From the NCBI RefSeq assembly GCF_015710975.1, contig NZ_CP049783.1, positions 4,197,501 through 4,261,500 of the forward strand: 64,000 nt of DNA. The letters run 5' to 3'. Positions within the stretch are counted from its first letter, which is position 1. Every line of letters starts with the position of its first letter. Shown here one piece after another: positions 34,358 through 43,083 of this stretch. The DNA comes from Paenibacillus polymyxa (GTDB lineage: Bacteria; Bacillota; Bacilli; Paenibacillales; Paenibacillaceae). The notes below the pieces were generated by a model. That model saw nothing but the letters and a program-made list of their open reading frames with translations. It was not told the DNA's origin and searched no databases. The position numbers and the translations under genes are program-made.

Positions 34358-35743
34358 ATGTATAAACGACTTAGTGCCGTATTGTTCCCGGTGGTTACCC
34401 TGATTATGATAGGAGCATTTGTGTGGGGTTATCAGCAAAACCAGATGAGAAAAGAGGTGTCTTCTCAGGCAAATAGCATGTCGATTAAAGCGGAAAATCA
34501 ATACCAGCGTGCATTTCATGATTTGTCGTTTCATATGGATCAGCTGCATTCCCAACTCGGTAACGCGGTTGCTGTCCATACTACTTCACACGCGATGCAC
34601 CGCAAATGCTTGATGAACGTGTGGAGGATTGCAAGTGAAGCCCAAAACGAGGTTAATCAGTTGCCTCTCAATGTAATGCCTTTTAATCATGCTAAAGATT
34701 TGCTGTCACATCTATCTGCATTCTCGTATCAGACCGCTGTTCGTGATCTGGACCACGAGCCTTTAAACGAGAAAGAAATTTCGAATCTAAAAACGTTATA
34801 TAACAATTCCAAGGAAATTTCGAAAAACATGCATGAGGTGCAGCAAAAGGTCATTAGCAAAAACTTGCGCTGGATGGATGTTGATATGGCGGCAGGTTCT
34901 CAAACTGGACCGAAGGACAACACCATTATTGATGGCTTCAAAACCGTGGACAAAAAAGTAGAGAACTACAAAGAACTGGATTGGGGACCGTCTGTTGCGA
35001 GCATTTATGATAAGCGCTCAGTGAAAAAGTTGAGTCTCCCGGCGGTGGATGCTGGACAAATTAAGCGTAATGCCGCTGAATTTACAGGAAAACCAGAAAG
35101 TCAGATTCGTGTGAACGAAAATGGCAAAGGAACAGAATGGGCGTCTTATACGGCTACGCTGTTAAATAAGCAACAGCCTGTAGCCACGATGGATTTTACG
35201 AAAAAGGGCGGCAAGCTCATTTCTTATCATGACATGAGAACAGTAGGTCCTAAAAAAACAACTCGTAATGAAGCGGTTCGCTATGCAAGTGAGTATCTTG
35301 AACAAAAGGGCTACAAAGGAATGAAGCCCGTAGCATATGATGAAAGCGGGAATTTAGCCAACATTACATTTGCAAGCCAACAAGGGGATGTGATTATCTA
35401 TCCAGAAAAAATCACAGTCAGATCAGGCTTGGATAACGGACAAGTGATTGGTTTCCAATGCAGCGATTATGTCTATGAGCACAGTCGCCTCCGTCGCATT
35501 CCTCAGGCAAAACTGAATTTGAATGAAGCACGAGCGAAGTTGAATCCTGAGTTTCGTGAAACTTACCACCGCAAAGCACTAATTGAAAATGAACTGTCAA
35601 ATGAAGTTCTGTGCTATGAATTTGGCGGTAAAATCAACGGTTCCATTTATCGAATTTACATTAACGCGAACACGGGAATGGAAGAAACGATTGAACAGGT
35701 AAAAGATTCAGATGAACCACAAGTTACGGCAAGTAATGCCTAG
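34358..35743 (+). CDS. ypeB: Germination protein YpeB
   Basis: YpeB is a spore protein that stabilises the cortex-lytic enzyme SleB. It has 461 residues. Residues 7-25 form a signal anchor. A long helical region follows, including MNVWRIASEAQNEVNQLPL. The C-terminal third has repeated PepSY-like domains (AVRYASEYLEQKGYKGMKPV; LNEARAKLNPEF; YEFGGKINGSIYRIYINANTG). AAAGGAG precedes the ATG. No sleB gene is adjacent, unlike in Bacillus; its partner must be elsewhere. Confidence 0.93.
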   Translation: MYKRLSAVLFPVVTLIMIGAFVWGYQQNQMRKEVSSQANSMSIKAENQYQRAFHDLSFHMDQLHSQLGNAVAVHTTSHAMHRKCLMNVWRIASEAQNEVNQLPLNVMPFNHAKDLLSHLSAFSYQTAVRDLDHEPLNEKEISNLKTLYNNSKEISKNMHEVQQKVISKNLRWMDVDMAAGSQTGPKDNTIIDGFKTVDKKVENYKELDWGPSVASIYDKRSVKKLSLPAVDAGQIKRNAAEFTGKPESQIRVNENGKGTEWASYTATLLNKQQPVATMDFTKKGGKLISYHDMRTVGPKKTTRNEAVRYASEYLEQKGYKGMKPVAYDESGNLANITFASQQGDVIIYPEKITVRSGLDNGQVIGFQCSDYVYEHSRLRRIPQAKLNLNEARAKLNPEFRETYHRKALIENELSNEVLCYEFGGKINGSIYRIYINANTGMEETIEQVKDSDEPQVTASNA

Positions 35744-35777
35744 TTGATTACACTAAAATGAATCTATAGTCACTCTA

Positions 35778-35804
35778 AACCTCCTTTATTAAGGAGGTTT
35801 TTTG
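35778..35804 (+). terminator. Terminator after ypeB
   Basis: AACCTCCTT pairs with AAGGAGGTT around TATT, followed by T5. Confidence 0.9.
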
Positions 35805-35896
35805 TGCTTTAGTCATGGTTCTAGCAAATATAATGCTTAATATAGGCACAAAGTCGTGGTATTATATACCTTAATTATAGTTTTGAATGGACAAGG

Positions 35897-36568
35897 ATGG
35901 TGAATCGTTTGTTTCCGAAAATTAACGATGTGTTATACATACAAGTTGCCGGTACCGATCAGAAGGAGGAATCTTTTGAATATAAGTCACGTATTGCGGA
36001 AGAGGACCCACAGAACTTTCTAATCGAAATTCCCATGTCACAAACAAGCGGGCATTTGAAAAAGCTGTTTCTTGGGGAAGAACTGTCTATATTTTTTATG
36101 AGCGAGGGTGGGATTAAAAACTATTTTAATACCCACGTTACAGGCTTTAAAGAAGACGTCCTCCGGATGGTTCGCATTCACAAGCCTGCTCCCGACAGCA
36201 TCAGCAAAATTCAGCGTCGAAACTTTCTCAGGGTAAAGGCCAACTTGGAAATTGCGGTTAAACATGGTGCAAACGAATCTAGATTTGTAGCAGAGACGCA
36301 TGATGTAGGAGGTGGAGGCGTATCTTTTCAGACTCAGGGTTCACATCATCTTGAAGAAGGAGAATCATTGTCTTGCTGGATTTTGGTTCCATATAAAAAC
36401 GGCACTCAAGAACATGTTCCGTTCCAATCCGAAATTGTACGCATTCAGCAGATGGAAAATGGCCGCAAACTCATTATGTTGAAATATGAGAAAATCGCTG
36501 ACCAGGAGCGCCAAAAACTGATTAAATATTGTTTTGAAAGACAGTTGGAGTTCCGGGGGAAATCGTAA
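35897..36568 (+). CDS. PilZ-domain cyclic-di-GMP-binding protein (YpfA/MotI-like)
   Basis: The protein has 223 residues: an N-terminal YcgR-type domain (residues 5-100) and a PilZ domain (105-215). The arginine motif RRNFLR near residue 107 is intact. The second motif, usually (D/N)xSxxG, reads DVGGGG here, with Gly for Ser. In B. subtilis YpfA (MotI/DgrA) binds cyclic-di-GMP and slows the flagellar motor. Position between ypeB and cmk is the same. Ligand binding is likely but the Ser change deserves a test. Confidence 0.9.
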   Translation: MVNRLFPKINDVLYIQVAGTDQKEESFEYKSRIAEEDPQNFLIEIPMSQTSGHLKKLFLGEELSIFFMSEGGIKNYFNTHVTGFKEDVLRMVRIHKPAPDSISKIQRRNFLRVKANLEIAVKHGANESRFVAETHDVGGGGVSFQTQGSHHLEEGESLSCWILVPYKNGTQEHVPFQSEIVRIQQMENGRKLIMLKYEKIADQERQKLIKYCFERQLEFRGKS

Positions 36569-36609
36569 ACATCCGAAGCTTTTCTTTTTTAGTAAACCTG
36601 TCGCTTATT

Positions 36610-36638
36610 TTGCATCGCCTATAAATGTGTGGTATAAT
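36610..36638 (+). promoter_or_regulatory. Sigma-A promoter for cmk
   Basis: TTGCAT (36610-36615), exactly 17 bases and TATAAT (36633-36638). The predicted transcript start near 36645 is only a few bases before a terminator-like hairpin. Confidence 0.7.
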
Positions 36639-36647
36639 TTTCACGTC

Positions 36648-36668
36648 GCAGGCAATGCCTGCTTTTTT
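36648..36668 (+). terminator. Terminator-like hairpin in the cmk leader
   Basis: GCAGGC pairs with GCCTGC around AAT, followed by T6. It probably ends read-through from the PilZ gene. For transcripts from the promoter just upstream it would sit at the extreme 5' end. Confidence 0.75.
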
Positions 36669-36697
36669 CTTGAGGTTAGGTTAGGAGGAATTCCCTG

Positions 36698-37405
36698 TTG
36701 GCAAGGCAACATGCATCTTCAATTAACAAAATAAATGTAGCCATTGATGGACCTGCTGGCGCAGGGAAAAGTACAGTGGCCCGCTTGGTGGCGAAAGCAC
36801 TTTCCTATGTATATGTAGATACCGGAGCCATGTATCGAGCAGCAACATGGTACATGATGTGCAAAGAAATTCCTGCAGAAAATGTACAAAAAGTGCTTCA
36901 GCATGTACCTGAGCTGGTGATTGAATTAGTACCGGACCCCACAGGCCAAAAGGTTTATTGTAACGGGGAAGATGTAACCACTGTGATTCGTTCGATGGAA
37001 GTGACTAGCAATGTGTCACAGTATTCGAGTATTGCTGGTTTACGTACACGCTTGACCGAATACCAGCGTGAAATGGCTGCGCGTAAAGGTGTCGTCATGG
37101 ACGGACGCGACATTGGAACAACTGTGCTTCCCGATGCGGAAGTCAAAGTGTTCATGACCGCAAGTGTTCAGGAACGTGCCTCACGTCGTTTTAAAGAACT
37201 GAGCGAAACTGATGATATCACTCTGGAACAGCTTGAACGTGACATTGCGGCACGTGATAAGTTTGATGAGGAGAGGGAGGTATCCCCGCTTCGTTGCAGT
37301 GAGGACGCCATCGTGCTTGATACGACTCATATGGGCATCCAGGATGTCGTAGATACGATCGTATCTTATTGCTTAACGGAGAAGGATGGAGAGATCAGCC
37401 AATGA
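36698..37405 (+). CDS. cmk: Cytidylate kinase
   Basis: Cmk phosphorylates CMP and dCMP with ATP. It has 235 residues. The P-loop IDGPAGAGKSTVAR lies at residues 15-28, VDTGAMYRAATW at 45, MDGRDIGTTVLPDAEVKVFM near 130, and the lid segment has RASRRFKEL. The TTG start follows TAGGAGGAA at good spacing and places about 10 extra residues before the core. The stop overlaps plsC by four bases. Confidence 0.96.
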   Translation: MARQHASSINKINVAIDGPAGAGKSTVARLVAKALSYVYVDTGAMYRAATWYMMCKEIPAENVQKVLQHVPELVIELVPDPTGQKVYCNGEDVTTVIRSMEVTSNVSQYSSIAGLRTRLTEYQREMAARKGVVMDGRDIGTTVLPDAEVKVFMTASVQERASRRFKELSETDDITLEQLERDIAARDKFDEEREVSPLRCSEDAIVLDTTHMGIQDVVDTIVSYCLTEKDGEISQ

Positions 37406-37995
37406 TATATACTGTATGCGCCAGTATTTTGCGTCTCATTTACCGCGTTCTGTTCAGGCTTGAGGCGGTAGGCAGGGAAAATGTTCCTGCTGAGGGTGGA
37501 GTGCTGTTGTGTTCTAATCATATTAGTAATCTTGACCCTCCTACAGTTGGCATTTTGCTGAAGCGAAAGGTTCACTTTATGGCCAAAGCAGAGCTGTTTA
37601 ATGTTCCTGTACTGGGACCACTGATCGACAAACTGGGAGCTTTTCCAGTTAAACGTGGTGGTGTGAGTAAGGAATCCATTAAGCTGGCATTGAACATTTT
37701 GCGTGAAGGTAAGGTTATGGGGATTTTTCCCGAAGGCTCCAGAGGAGCTGGGGGAATTGGTAAAAAGGGTGCTGCCAGTTTTGCACTGCGTAGTGGAGCG
37801 GCTGCCGTTCCGGTCGCCATTATTGGTGATTACAAGCTTTTCCGTAAAACGAAAGTGATATACGGTAAACCTGTTAATTTGGACGGTTACCAAAAGGGTA
37901 CCGATGTCGAAGGAGATCCTCTTGAACTGGCAACAGAAGCAATTATGTCACGTATTCGCACAATGAAGGAAACGGGTAAGCCTACGAATGATTGA
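37402..37995 (+). CDS. plsC: 1-acyl-sn-glycerol-3-phosphate acyltransferase
   Basis: PlsC adds the second acyl chain in phosphatidic acid synthesis. It has 197 residues. The acyltransferase box NHISNLDPP (HX4D) is at residue 38; block II is FMAKAELFNVP, block III FPEGSRGAGG, and the fourth AVPVAIIG. The ATG at 37402 is chosen over in-frame ATG 37369 because GGAGAG lies just before it and it overlaps the cmk stop. Coupling to cmk and rpsA is common in Firmicutes. Confidence 0.93.
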   Translation: MIYTVCASILRLIYRVLFRLEAVGRENVPAEGGVLLCSNHISNLDPPTVGILLKRKVHFMAKAELFNVPVLGPLIDKLGAFPVKRGGVSKESIKLALNILREGKVMGIFPEGSRGAGGIGKKGAASFALRSGAAAVPVAIIGDYKLFRKTKVIYGKPVNLDGYQKGTDVEGDPLELATEAIMSRIRTMKETGKPTND

Positions 37996-38113
37996 ACGGC
38001 TTGCATGAATTGTGTCTAAGCTTGGAAAACTAGAACAAAAATGTATTTTGTTTTGAACTCTGCTATGCGCAGGTTTAAATAAATGGTTTTTTTGAATTGA
38101 GGAGGGTATTGAC

Positions 38114-39340
38114 ATGTCGGAAGAAATTAAAAATCAAGAAGCTGCTGAAGCGGCAAATCAAGACGAGCTCGATCAAATCGTTTCCCTGAAAAAAGGTGAC
38201 ACCGTTAAGGGTACAATTGTGAAATTGGAAGATAACCAAGCGGTAGTAAGCATTGGATATAAATACGATGGAGTTATTCCAATTCGCGAATTGTCTTCTG
38301 GTCTGGACAATGCAGAAGAAGCAGTACAAGTAGGCCAAGAAGTTGAAGCTAGAATTATCAGCATCGACGACGGCAAGGAAAAACTTGTTCTGTCCAAACG
38401 TGCAATCGACAGTGAAAATGCTTGGGAAAAATTGGAGCAACTGTTCGAAAGCAAAGAAGTATTTGAAGTTGTTGTGAATGATGTTGTTAAAGGCGGCATC
38501 GTAGTAGACGTGGGTCTGCGAGGATTCATCCCTGCATCCATGGTAGAACGCCATTTTGTTGAAGATTTCAGTGATTACAAAGGCCGCACATTGCGTGTTG
38601 TTGTAAAAGAACTGGATCGTGAAAACAACAAAGTGATCCTTTCCCAAAAAGACGTTCTGGAAGCAGAATTTGAAGCTAACAAGCTTAAAGTAATGGCTGA
38701 GCTGAAAGAAGGACAAGAAATCGTTGGTACGGTTCAACGTCTTACTCAGTTTGGTGCTTTCGTAGATGTTGGCGGAGTAGATGGTCTGGTTCACGTATCT
38801 GAAATTGCTTGGACTCATGTTGATAAGCCTTCTGATGCTGTTTCCGAAGGAGATCAAGTGAAAGTGAAAGTCTTGAAAGTAGATCCTGAAAAAGGAAAAA
38901 TCAGCCTGAGCATGAAAGCTGCACAGCCTGGTCCTTGGGAATCGGCTGCTGGACAATTCAATAACAATGACATCGTAACTGGTGTTGTTAAACGTCTGGT
39001 TAACTTCGGTGCATTCGTTGAAATCGCTCCTGGTGTGGAAGGTTTGGTTCATATTTCTCAAATTTCCCACAAACACATTGGAACTCCACAAGAAGTTCTG
39101 GAAGAAGGACAAGAAGTTAAAGTTAAAATTCTTGAAATGAATCCTTCCGAAAAACGTGTTAGTCTGAGCATTAAAGAAACTGAGGAAGCTCCTGAAGCTG
39201 CTCCAAAAGCAGAAAGAGCACCACGTGCATCTCGCGCACCTCGTGAGGAACTGAATAATCCTAACGTTTCCCTCAACAACTCCGGACTGAGCATTACGCT
39301 TGGCGAGCGTTTTGGCGATAAGCTGAACAAATTTAAATGA
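38114..39340 (+). CDS. ypfD: Ribosomal protein S1 homologue (YpfD, four S1 domains)
   Basis: The protein has 408 residues with four S1 RNA-binding repeats, starting near residues 20, 105, 190 and 280, and a basic, Ala- and Pro-rich linker near 365. The repeats show the usual forms KGDTVKGTIVKLED, GGIVVDVGLRGFIPAS, FGAFVDVGGVDGLVHVSEI and FGAFVEIAPGVEGLVHISQI. E. coli S1 has six repeats; the short form is normal in Firmicutes, where its role in initiation is unclear. A GGAGG ribosome-binding site precedes the ATG. Codon use is strongly biased, as in well-expressed genes. Confidence 0.93.
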   Translation: MSEEIKNQEAAEAANQDELDQIVSLKKGDTVKGTIVKLEDNQAVVSIGYKYDGVIPIRELSSGLDNAEEAVQVGQEVEARIISIDDGKEKLVLSKRAIDSENAWEKLEQLFESKEVFEVVVNDVVKGGIVVDVGLRGFIPASMVERHFVEDFSDYKGRTLRVVVKELDRENNKVILSQKDVLEAEFEANKLKVMAELKEGQEIVGTVQRLTQFGAFVDVGGVDGLVHVSEIAWTHVDKPSDAVSEGDQVKVKVLKVDPEKGKISLSMKAAQPGPWESAAGQFNNNDIVTGVVKRLVNFGAFVEIAPGVEGLVHISQISHKHIGTPQEVLEEGQEVKVKILEMNPSEKRVSLSIKETEEAPEAAPKAERAPRASRAPREELNNPNVSLNNSGLSITLGERFGDKLNKFK

Positions 39341-39380
39341 GTTTAAATCAATACATTTTATAATAAGCATAACGTACACC

Positions 39381-39407
39381 ATCGGCGGACCCAGAGGGTT
39401 CGCCGAT
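39381..39407 (+). terminator. Hairpin after ypfD
   Basis: ATCGGCGGACCC pairs with GGGTTCGCCGAT around AGA. The T tract is weak. Confidence 0.55.
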
Positions 39408-39487
39408 TGTTGTTACGTCACTATATCGCCAATAGGTATGTTTTTTGCTATGATGATAGCGGAAGAATTGACAGGAGGAGTGAATTT

Positions 39488-40810
39488 ATGGCAAGACCCG
39501 TTGTGGCTATCGTTGGTCGTCCGAATGTGGGTAAGTCCACGATTTTTAATCGGATTATCGGGGATCGTCTGTCCATCGTGGAAGATAAACCGGGAATCAC
39601 TCGTGACCGTATTTACGGTATATCGGAGTGGAATGGTAAGTCCTTCAGTATTATTGACACCGGCGGCATTGAGATTGATGGTGAGGATGTTATTTTGAAG
39701 TCCATCCGTATGCAGGCCGAACTTGCAATAGAAGAAGCAGATGTTATTGTATTCATGAGCGATGCAAAAGCAGGAATAACGCAAGCGGATGAAGAGGTAG
39801 CTCAAATGCTGTATCGTTCGGGTAAACCGATCATCGTAGCAGTAAACAAGGTGGACAACCTCAGTCGCGCTGATCTGATCTATGAGTTTTATTCTTATGG
39901 ATTTGGTGATCCAATTGCTGTTTCTGGTAGTCATGGTACAGGGATCGGTGATCTGTTGGATGCAATTACGTCCAATTTACCTGAACTAGAAGAAGATCAT
40001 TATGATGAAGACGTTATACGTGTCGCTTTGATCGGACGTCCGAATGTAGGTAAATCTTCACTCGTTAATGCCATTCTAGGAGAAGAACGGGTTATCGTTA
40101 GTGACATTGCTGGTACAACGCGTGATGCAATTGACACGCCTTTTGAAAAAGACGGTCAAAAGTATGTACTGATTGATACGGCAGGTATGCGTAAACGTGG
40201 TAAAGTATACGAAACGACAGAAAAATATAGTGTAATGCGTGCGATGCGTGCGATTGAGCGTGCAGATGTTGTACTGGTCGTTATTAACGGCGAGGAAGGC
40301 ATCATTGAGCAGGATAAACACATTGCTGGCTATGCTTATGAAGCGGGTAAAGCCTCGTTGTTTGTCGTTAATAAATGGGATGTCGTAGATAAAGACGATA
40401 AAACGATGCATCAGTTTGAGACGAAAATCCGTGACCACTTTTTGTTCATGACCTATGCTCCGATTGTGTTCTTGTCTGCAAAGACAAAGCAACGTCTGCA
40501 AAAGTTGCTTCCAGTTGTACAGCATGTGGCACAGCAGCATGTCATGCGTATTCAGACACATCTGCTGAACGATGTCATTTCCGATGCGGTTGCCATCAAT
40601 CCACCGCCAACAGACAAGGGCCGTCGTCTGCGTATTAACTATGTGACTCAGGTTGCTGTTAAACCGCCTACGATGGTTGTATTCGTAAATGATCCAGAGA
40701 TAATGCACTTCTCTTATGAGCGTTATCTGGAGAACAAAATTCGCGCCGCCTTTAATTTTGAAGGAACTCCAATTCGAATATTTACACGGCGCAAGTCTGA
40801 CGAAAGTTAG
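39488..40810 (+). CDS. der: Ribosome biogenesis GTPase Der (EngA)
   Basis: Der is an essential GTPase with tandem G domains needed for 50S assembly. It has 440 residues. G1 boxes are [12 protein letters not shown] (residue 10) and [12 protein letters not shown] (near 183), with DTGGI and DTAGMR as G3 boxes and NKVD and NKWD as G4 boxes. The C-terminal KH-like domain holds [24 protein letters not shown]. The ATG at 39488 follows AGGAGG; the frame is open 27 codons further upstream but without a ribosome-binding site. Confidence 0.97.
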   Translation: MARPVVAIVGRPNVGKSTIFNRIIGDRLSIVEDKPGITRDRIYGISEWNGKSFSIIDTGGIEIDGEDVILKSIRMQAELAIEEADVIVFMSDAKAGITQADEEVAQMLYRSGKPIIVAVNKVDNLSRADLIYEFYSYGFGDPIAVSGSHGTGIGDLLDAITSNLPELEEDHYDEDVIRVALIGRPNVGKSSLVNAILGEERVIVSDIAGTTRDAIDTPFEKDGQKYVLIDTAGMRKRGKVYETTEKYSVMRAMRAIERADVVLVVINGEEGIIEQDKHIAGYAYEAGKASLFVVNKWDVVDKDDKTMHQFETKIRDHFLFMTYAPIVFLSAKTKQRLQKLLPVVQHVAQQHVMRIQTHLLNDVISDAVAINPPPTDKGRRLRINYVTQVAVKPPTMVVFVNDPEIMHFSYERYLENKIRAAFNFEGTPIRIFTRRKSDES

Positions 40811-40821
40811 GAGCGAATAGG

Positions 40822-41430
40822 TTGATTTTACAGATCGTTGCCATCGTACTCAGTTACTTGCTTGGCTCTGTCAGCTTTAGTTTGCTGTATGGAAAATTAA
40901 AAGGAATCGACATTCGCCAGCATGGAAGCGGCAATGCCGGTGCGACGAATACGCTGCGCGTGCTTGGAAAAGGCCCAGCTATTCTGGTACTGCTGCTGGA
41001 CGTACTTAAAGGGGTTATTGCGGTGCTGATAGGGCACTGGTTGGGTGGAGAATCATCCTGGTTACCGGGTTTGTGTGGCATAGCGGCGATTGCGGGCCAT
41101 AACTGGCCGGTATATTTTCACTTTCGCGGAGGCAAAGGGATTGCGACTGCCATTGGTGTATTGGCATCTCTTGCCTTACTGCCGGCATTATATGCCGGAA
41201 TCATTGCGATACTTGCGATCGTAATAACGCGTTATGTATCCCTGGGATCACTAATTTTTGTCATTTTGACCCCTTGGATATTACTCGTACTTGGTTATGC
41301 TTGGCCGTTATTTTGGACGGCTCTAATCATTTGCCTGTTCGCTGTGTGGAGACACCGTACTAACATAGTCAAGTTGGCACGGGGAAATGAGAATAAGCTT
41401 GGCTCCAAAGGAGGAGATCGTCTTGTCTGA
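40822..41430 (+). CDS. plsY: Glycerol-3-phosphate acyltransferase PlsY
   Basis: PlsY moves an acyl group from acyl-phosphate to glycerol 3-phosphate, the first step in phospholipid synthesis. It has 202 residues with five or more membrane spans. Conserved cytosolic loops are DIRQHGSGNAGATNTLRVLG, GHNWPVYFHFRGGKGIATA and KLARGNENKLG. TTG start behind AGGAGCG, 11 bases after der. The stop overlaps gpsA by eight bases; PlsY uses the product of GpsA, so the pairing is functional. Confidence 0.96.
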   Translation: MILQIVAIVLSYLLGSVSFSLLYGKLKGIDIRQHGSGNAGATNTLRVLGKGPAILVLLLDVLKGVIAVLIGHWLGGESSWLPGLCGIAAIAGHNWPVYFHFRGGKGIATAIGVLASLALLPALYAGIIAILAIVITRYVSLGSLIFVILTPWILLVLGYAWPLFWTALIICLFAVWRHRTNIVKLARGNENKLGSKGGDRLV

Positions 41431-42463
41431 GAAAATAGCTGTGCTGGTGGCAGGGAGTTGGGGAACAGCCTTAGCTTCCGTACTTGCGACCAATAACAAC
41501 GATGTCTCTGTCTGGACGAGAAGCGAACAACAAGCTGCTGAGATCAATGAGAAGCATACGAATGAGCATTATTTACCAGGCTCTATTTTGTCTGATCGCA
41601 TTTCAGCTACAACGGATATGCAGACTGCGGTATCTGGAGCTAAAGCGGTGATCATCGTATCTCCTTCGTCTGCCGCTCGGCAGGTTGCACGTAGTCTGAA
41701 GGCTCATTTCACCAAGGATATGCTGGTAGTACATGCCATTAAGGGTTTTGAAACAGAGACACTCAAGCGTATGTCCACGGTGATCTCGGAAGAGCTGGAA
41801 ATCGCGGAGGATGATATTGCCGTGCTGTCAGGCCCGAGTCATGCGGAGGAAGTGGTGAAGAAATGTCCTACAACGGTTGTTGTAGCTTCTTCCAATGAGA
41901 AGGCTGCTCAGGCTGCCCAGGGGTTGTTCATGAACTCCTATTTCCGCGTCTATACAAACCGTGATTTACTCGGTGTAGAACTGTCCGGTGCTTTAAAAAA
42001 TATTATTGCACTGGGCGCGGGAATGTCGGATGGACTTGGCTTCGGTGATAATGCCAAAGCGGCTTTGTTGACCCGTGGATTGGCTGAGATTACCCGTGCC
42101 GGAGTTGAGATGGGGGCTAATCCATTAACCTTTGCCGGACTCGCTGGTATAGGCGATTTAGTGGTGACGGCAACGAGTCGTCACAGCCGCAACTGGCGTG
42201 CAGGTTCATTATTGGGACAGGGCCAACAGCTTGATGCCGTACTGGAATCTATGGGAATGGTCGTAGAGGGGATTCGTACGACAAAAGCAGCATACGCTAT
42301 CTCACAAAAATTGGGTGTGCAAATGCCTATTACAGAGGTGTTGTATGGAGTGCTGTTTGAAGGACGTGACGTCCGCAAAGCCGTTGAGGCATTAATGGGT
42401 CGCGATCCGAAAACCGAGATGGAAGTCATGCCGCTTCAAACTTGGGAGCAATGGCATTCATAA
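41423..42463 (+). CDS. gpsA: Glycerol-3-phosphate dehydrogenase [NAD(P)+]
   Basis: GpsA reduces dihydroxyacetone phosphate to glycerol 3-phosphate. It has 346 residues. The TTG at 41423 follows GGAGGAG. The dinucleotide loop reads KIAVLVAGSWGTALA; the usual first Gly of GAGSWG is Val. Other motifs are intact: SGPSHAEEVV, the catalytic Lys in ELSGALKNIIALGAGMSDGL and TRGLAEITR, with TSRHSRNWRAGSLLGQG. The overlap with plsY suggests coupling. Confidence 0.96.
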   Translation: MSEKIAVLVAGSWGTALASVLATNNNDVSVWTRSEQQAAEINEKHTNEHYLPGSILSDRISATTDMQTAVSGAKAVIIVSPSSAARQVARSLKAHFTKDMLVVHAIKGFETETLKRMSTVISEELEIAEDDIAVLSGPSHAEEVVKKCPTTVVVASSNEKAAQAAQGLFMNSYFRVYTNRDLLGVELSGALKNIIALGAGMSDGLGFGDNAKAALLTRGLAEITRAGVEMGANPLTFAGLAGIGDLVVTATSRHSRNWRAGSLLGQGQQLDAVLESMGMVVEGIRTTKAAYAISQKLGVQMPITEVLYGVLFEGRDVRKAVEALMGRDPKTEMEVMPLQTWEQWHS

Positions 42464-42488
42464 GAGTACAGAGGAGCTTCTAAAGTAT

Positions 42489-42537
42489 AAAGGTTGTCTC
42501 ATGAGTAGATCTTTCTACGATGAGATAGCCTTTTTTA
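42489..42537 (+). terminator. Terminator after gpsA
   Basis: AAAGGTTGTCTCAT pairs with GATGAGATAGCCTTT around a 16-base loop containing a short inner stem; T6 follows. Confidence 0.85.
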
Positions 42538-42629
42538 GTTAGGCGTTTGGCATGTCTTTTGTATGCTTAATCACCTTTTGTCTCCGTCACTCATAGACTG
42601 AGTTGAGCAATGGCGGAGGAGGGGAGATT

Positions 42630-42905
42630 GTGAGTAAAAACTTTCCGAAAGATGCATTGAAGGCCATTAACAAAAAAGGCGGCAAAAACATATCCGAAAA
42701 TGCAGTGAAAAAGCTGGCAGGCACGGTAAAGCCGGACACGCTTCAAAGTGAAGCGCAGTTGCGTCAGCTTATAAAACAGGTGTCTGCGATGGCTAACATT
42801 CCGGTATCGGAAGATACAGTCAGGGATATTGTCGGAGCCGTCAAAAAGAGTGGAATGAATCCTTCCAATATGGAAGCGTTAATGAAAATGATGATGAAAA
42901 AATAA
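42630..42905 (+). CDS. spoVIF: Stage VI sporulation protein F
   Basis: The protein has 91 residues. The GTG at 42630 follows GGAGGAGGGG. The C-terminal two-thirds (LRQLIKQVSAMANIPVSEDTVRDIVGAVKK) match SpoVIF, a small protein that B. subtilis needs for coat assembly and that supports GerE-dependent expression. The N-terminus has a Lys-rich stretch. It lies alone between two terminators, near spoIVA. Confidence 0.8.
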   Translation: MSKNFPKDALKAINKKGGKNISENAVKKLAGTVKPDTLQSEAQLRQLIKQVSAMANIPVSEDTVRDIVGAVKKSGMNPSNMEALMKMMMKK

Positions 42906-42937
42906 AACACTGGCCGTATGATGGTTCGTTTTATTCA

Positions 42938-42968
42938 CCGTGAACCGGGAAGGTTCGCGGTTTTTTTT
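42938..42968 (+). terminator. Terminator after spoVIF
   Basis: CCGTGAACC pairs with GGTTCGCGG around GGGAA, followed by T8. Confidence 0.92.
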
Positions 42969-43083
42969 ATATTTTGAGGCAGTAAAGTGCTTTTTCAGTA
43001 CACAAAATGTCGAACTGCCATGTCGAACATGTTATAATGATGCCCATCAGGAAACGGGTGGAAAGACAGCAAAGGAGGAAACG

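Noticed and set aside
38075..39382. Long open frame (435 codons) on the minus strand opposite ypfD/rpsA
   Set aside because: It mirrors the strongly biased codons of the S1-like gene, has no ribosome-binding site or recognisable domain and covers ypfD completely.
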